NCBI RefSeq assembly: GCF_040054535.1
Contig: NC_090784.1
Coordinates: forward strand, 15,119,001-15,183,000
Direction: 5' to 3'
DNA from: Antennarius striatus
Taxonomy: Eukaryota > Chordata > Actinopteri > Lophiiformes > Antennariidae
Length of the DNA: 64,000 bases
Positions 61,701 to 64,000 of this stretch are shown piece after piece. The notes below the pieces were generated by a model that made no database searches, was not told the DNA's origin, and worked only from the letters and a program-made list of their open reading frames with translations. Each line of letters starts with the position of its first letter. Positions within the stretch are counted from its first letter, which is position 1. A program made the translations under genes and the position numbers.

Positions 61701-63601
61701 TAATCACATGCATATGTTAGTTTGTACAGGCCCTGAACAAACAAACACACACAGGGGGCCTGTGCACATGCAGAGGAGGTAGAGTGGCAGGCAGCTCCTT
61801 TGTGGTGCGCCCAAATGAGCAACTTGTAAGGGGGACGGCGCCTTGCTCAAGGTTACCTCGGCAGTACTCCGGAGGTGGGCTGACACCTCCCACTGTCAGC
61901 TCACCTGCGGGTGTTTTTTTAATTTTTTGGGCAGGAGAGGGAATTGAACCACTGATCTCTGAACATTGGCCGACCTGCTCTACCGTGCGCTCTACCACTG
62001 AACCACCGCTGCCCCAAGCTGAGTAATGCTATGAGAATGCTCTTACCATCAACATTTTCGCCTTATGTGATTAGGATGAAAAATCATATTAAACCACTTA
62101 ATATTCTTACAACCAGTGTTAATAGCACCTACCAATACAACACAGTATATGTGGAGCTGTTGTTTACCTTTTTTTGTTGACTGATTGAAAAAAATTGGTC
62201 AGAGCTAACTGTTTTTGTGGAGATACTTGTGAAAGGATCTTTTGTTTCTTGGGGGATTGCTTCTGTAGGAACGTCTTTGTGCCACCAATGGTCGTGGGAA
62301 GAGATGGTTGAGACTTAATGCCACTAGTGTGTGTACCTAAAACTGCAAACATAAGAGCTGATTGGTCACAGAATTTCAAAGTTAACAAATCATCTTACAG
62401 AAACCATTCAGTTTAGTTCATGTTAAGCTGAACTATACAGGAGCAGAACTAAACTGTAGCTGGATATTGTACCTCATTGCATTACTCTAAAAATAAACGT
62501 TAACATTCAAATTCTGACAAATGAGCCCACAACACACACACATTGTAAGGAGACACAAAACATCACGTGCAGATAAAGTATTGCTTGTGTTGTCGACAAA
62601 ATGGATCACTTCCTTCTTTTGTGTCAGCTTACACTCAGGCCTCTCATTCAGAGCTCACTAACAAGGAGTCTTGGGAATAATTTTGCACTAACACCATGTT
62701 CTCTACAGTGTTAACCTACAAGCTGAATGTACCTGCTGTAACATCACCGGTAGCCTTGTTCTGAGCTTCAGGTTTGCATTCATAGAGCTGTCTGCTTTTG
62801 GGGTTTTGTTTCTTCTCAGGTGTCTCTCCTACAGCAACCACCCCTGTACCTTCACTTGGCGCTGTCCTGAAAAATAATGATTGTAAGATACATCAGGCAT
62901 GCTTTCTACAGAAGAGTGCTGCGTGCACAGCGTATATCAGACATATGACTGTCGTGTTTGTTGATACCACTGTGTTGGCTCTGTGTTGACTGCGTAAGCT
63001 GTGATGTTCTCAGATGGTGCAGGTAGCACAGTTTCATCCACAGCCACACTCTGTGACAGCGATGCACTCGGTATTCTGGAATTCATTTTTGGTCCCAACT
63101 CTAAGACGTTTACACCAATAGGAACAAATGAAAGAAAAAGGTTAAAACACTAAAAAAGGCAAAGAAGAAAACAAAAGAAAAATTAAGACAGCAATTAGAA
63201 CTTGTTAATGTGGTCACCCACCTGAATGTGGTATTAGACTGGATGGGTTACAATAATGGTCACATGATGCATAGATAGCAGCCAATCCAATTTCACTCTC
63301 TGTGATGATTCGAAGGCCTTTTCTGTGTCCGTAAAAAAATACTTTGAGAAACATCACATTGACAACTAAATTGGTAAAAACACAGTCAAGTGCGTTTCTA
63401 AACAACAAACCTTTGAACAATGTTCTTCACAGACTTTGCCCACTCCACTGTGGAGGAAGGAAGAAGAGCTTGGGAGCTGCCTGATGTTACGTCGATCACA
63501 CAGCTCTGTGGAGAACCCAGCAACTCCTCAGGCACAGAGCCCTCCTCCAACAACTGACTCCTGCCACCTCCAAAACTCACTGCTGCACTCAGGCGCTTCA
63601 G
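55164..63601 (-). CDS. nbn: Nibrin, MRN-complex subunit (5' partial)
   Basis: Eleven 3' coding exons join in phase: 63601-63411, 63322-63222, 63100-62971, 62866-62733, 62342-62168, 61257-60630, 60488-60399, 59330-59196, 59014-58901, 58818-58769, 55197-55164, giving about 593 residues plus a partial start. The block LKRLSAAVSFGGGRSQLL through SEIGLAAIY corresponds to the second BRCT region. A long variable linker follows, then the MRE11-interaction region (LPEKLVLVEFRSLLV, KNFKCFRK, HLIGGSDLLVH). The C-terminus DESVGDDLFRYNP is the acidic ATM-binding motif, ending KLHKRR. Nibrin tethers MRE11-RAD50 at double-strand breaks and activates ATM. The FHA and first BRCT exons lie to the right of the window. 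The linker is poorly conserved, as usual for nibrin. Confidence 0.95.
55564..55649 (+). other. exon-like open segment, unknown
   Basis: A pyrimidine-rich acceptor (CTCTTTTCTGCTTAG) precedes 11 nt, an ATG in good context (AAACATGG), 25 codons (MAVAAAAAAAYITSIALTTA then MTKDL) and a consensus donor (TTG followed by GTACGT) in phase 0. The codons include seven alanines in a row from GCG/GCA repeats. I do not recognise the protein and find no continuing exon on the + strand. It may be a real small exon, a retained piece of a mobile element, or chance. Confidence 0.25.
55747..55782. repeat. (TA)n microsatellite
   Basis: About 18 TA units, flanked by TG on the left and CA on the right. Confidence 0.93.
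56260..56740 (+). mobile_element. Tc1-like transposon, left part
   Basis: The phrases 'gaccagtgggaatctgtgct' and 'ggtctgatgagtctaaattt' and the catalytic-domain context through 'gaagtgtgatggtgg' are typical of fish Tc1 transposases read on +. Many stops and indels make it a dead copy. Its reading continues at 57,640 after inserted sequence. Confidence 0.8.
56780..57124 (-). mobile_element. tRNA-derived SINE inside the Tc1 copy
   Basis: Read on the minus strand the element begins 'ggggcggcagtggctcagcg' with an A-box (TGGCTCAGCGGTAGAGC) and a B-box-like segment (GGTTGGAATCC). The body includes 'gagcaaggcgccatc' and the tail 'gaatttccccaagaggtatc' followed by ATT repeats. It is the same family as the copy at 61,637-62,015. 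Confidence 0.8.
57630..58010 (+). mobile_element. Tc1-like transposon, right part
   Basis: The phrases 'cacacctccaggttatgcaa', 'gggaactccttcaagactgc' and 'gtgtgcaaagcagcaatcaa' are the 3' part of a fish Tc1 transposase gene, in the same orientation as the fragment at 56,260. Several deletions remove the catalytic segment. Confidence 0.8.
58004..58055. repeat. (CAGACA)n/(CA)n tract
   Basis: Five CAGACA units followed by a CA run, next to the right end of the Tc1 fragment. Confidence 0.9.
58240..58610 (-). mobile_element. second Tc1-like transposase fragment
   Basis: The minus strand encodes KLLEWPSQSPDLNPTEI, the conserved WPxQSPDLNPIE block of Tc1/mariner catalytic domains, preceded by degenerate HFSKTMIPNLQPRKL where the QQDNDPKHT region would be. 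It is a separate copy, opposite in orientation to the Tc1 fragments to its left. Confidence 0.7.
59575..59635. mobile_element. SINE 3'-tail remnant
   Basis: A GAAGAA-rich stretch followed by 'ttattatccccttggggaaa' matches the tail of the SINE family above. The tRNA-like head is absent. Confidence 0.5.
61637..62015 (-). mobile_element. tRNA-derived SINE, second copy
   Basis: On the minus strand it begins 'ggggcagcggtggttcagtg' with an A-box (TGGTTCAGTGGTAGAGC) and a B-box (GGTTCAATTCC). The body contains 'gagcaaggcgccgtcc' and the tail ends in the 'aatttcccttcgggga' type. Head and tail mark it as near full length. It sits in the nbn intron between the exons at 62,168 and 61,257. Confidence 0.82.
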
Positions 63602-64000
63602 CTGCAGAAAACAGAGCAGCAAATGCTCTAAATAAACATAACTGTTAGTAGGTCTGGATTAAAGGAAGGTCCTCTCCTCCAATATCAGTCTGCTGACAGG
63701 CCTCTGAGTCAGCCATAAATCATTTTGTAACTGTAAAAGATATTTTCTAATGCTAATGGCCGTATGTCATATACATATCTTAGAAACTTACAAAAGACTT
63801 GACAGCAAAAGTGAGTCATTTAATACTATCATATCGATCAGGCTAGACAGGATTCCTCAGATGAGACTGCACTAGATGAGGTTTCATAATTTGCACATGC
63901 AGGTTGTGCAAAGTTTTTCACATGTGAAAAAATCATGTACCTGTATAATAAGTATATAATAAGAGATTAATTACATTATAATGGCTTATTGTAATGGATT
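63602..64000. other. nbn intron at right edge
   Basis: Sequence right of the acceptor at 63,602-63,603. No exon is visible before the window ends, and the upstream nbn exons lie outside. Confidence 0.6.

Overview
The window is vertebrate nuclear DNA, almost certainly from a ray-finned (teleost) fish. The evidence is split genes with GT/AG introns, proteins that match vertebrate families, long di- and tetranucleotide microsatellites, and fish-type repeats: tRNA-derived SINEs, Tc1-like transposons, an RTE-like LINE fragment and a hAT-like MITE. There is no operon, phage, plasmid or CRISPR content, and no virus-derived gene was recognised. Most short open frames are microsatellite translations, intron noise or shadows of exons. 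Gene calls rest on exon translations whose splice phases join without a break and on recalled family motifs; no search was run.

Layout. (1) About 1-42,975 (+): adam22, a catalytically dead transmembrane ADAM. Its first exons lie left of the window. I place 29 coding exons from 5,722 to 40,370 (about 828 residues), followed by a 2.6 kb 3' UTR. (2) 20,721-21,950 (-): cldn12 (claudin-12), nested antisense in a 10.8 kb adam22 intron. Its cytoplasmic tail is expanded by nine tandem SYAPSQ-like hexapeptides. (3) 43,609-46,967 (-): gtpbp10, an Obg-family GTPase, complete in ten exons and tail-to-tail with adam22. (4) About 47.8-54.98 kb (+): osgin2, a flavin-monooxygenase-like protein with five coding exons, probably an upstream non-coding exon, and a 2.5 kb 3' UTR. 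It is head-to-head with gtpbp10. (5) 55,164-63,601 (-): the 3' eleven coding exons of nbn (nibrin), tail-to-tail with osgin2. Its FHA and first BRCT exons lie beyond the right edge.

The genes do not form one pathway. ADAM22 is a neuronal LGI1 receptor and PSD-95 ligand, claudin-12 a junction tetraspan, GTPBP10 a mitochondrial ribosome-assembly GTPase, OSGIN2 a little-studied oxidoreductase-like protein, and nibrin the MRE11-RAD50 partner and ATM recruiter. In human the first three lie on 7q21 and the last two on 8q21, so the window joins two human synteny blocks.

The most unusual items are the hexapeptide-repeat tail of claudin-12, the nesting of cldn12 with its likely promoter about 240 bp from an adam22 exon, a GC-AG intron and a 15-nt microexon in the adam22 cytoplasmic region, and an unexplained exon-like ORF on the + strand of an nbn intron.
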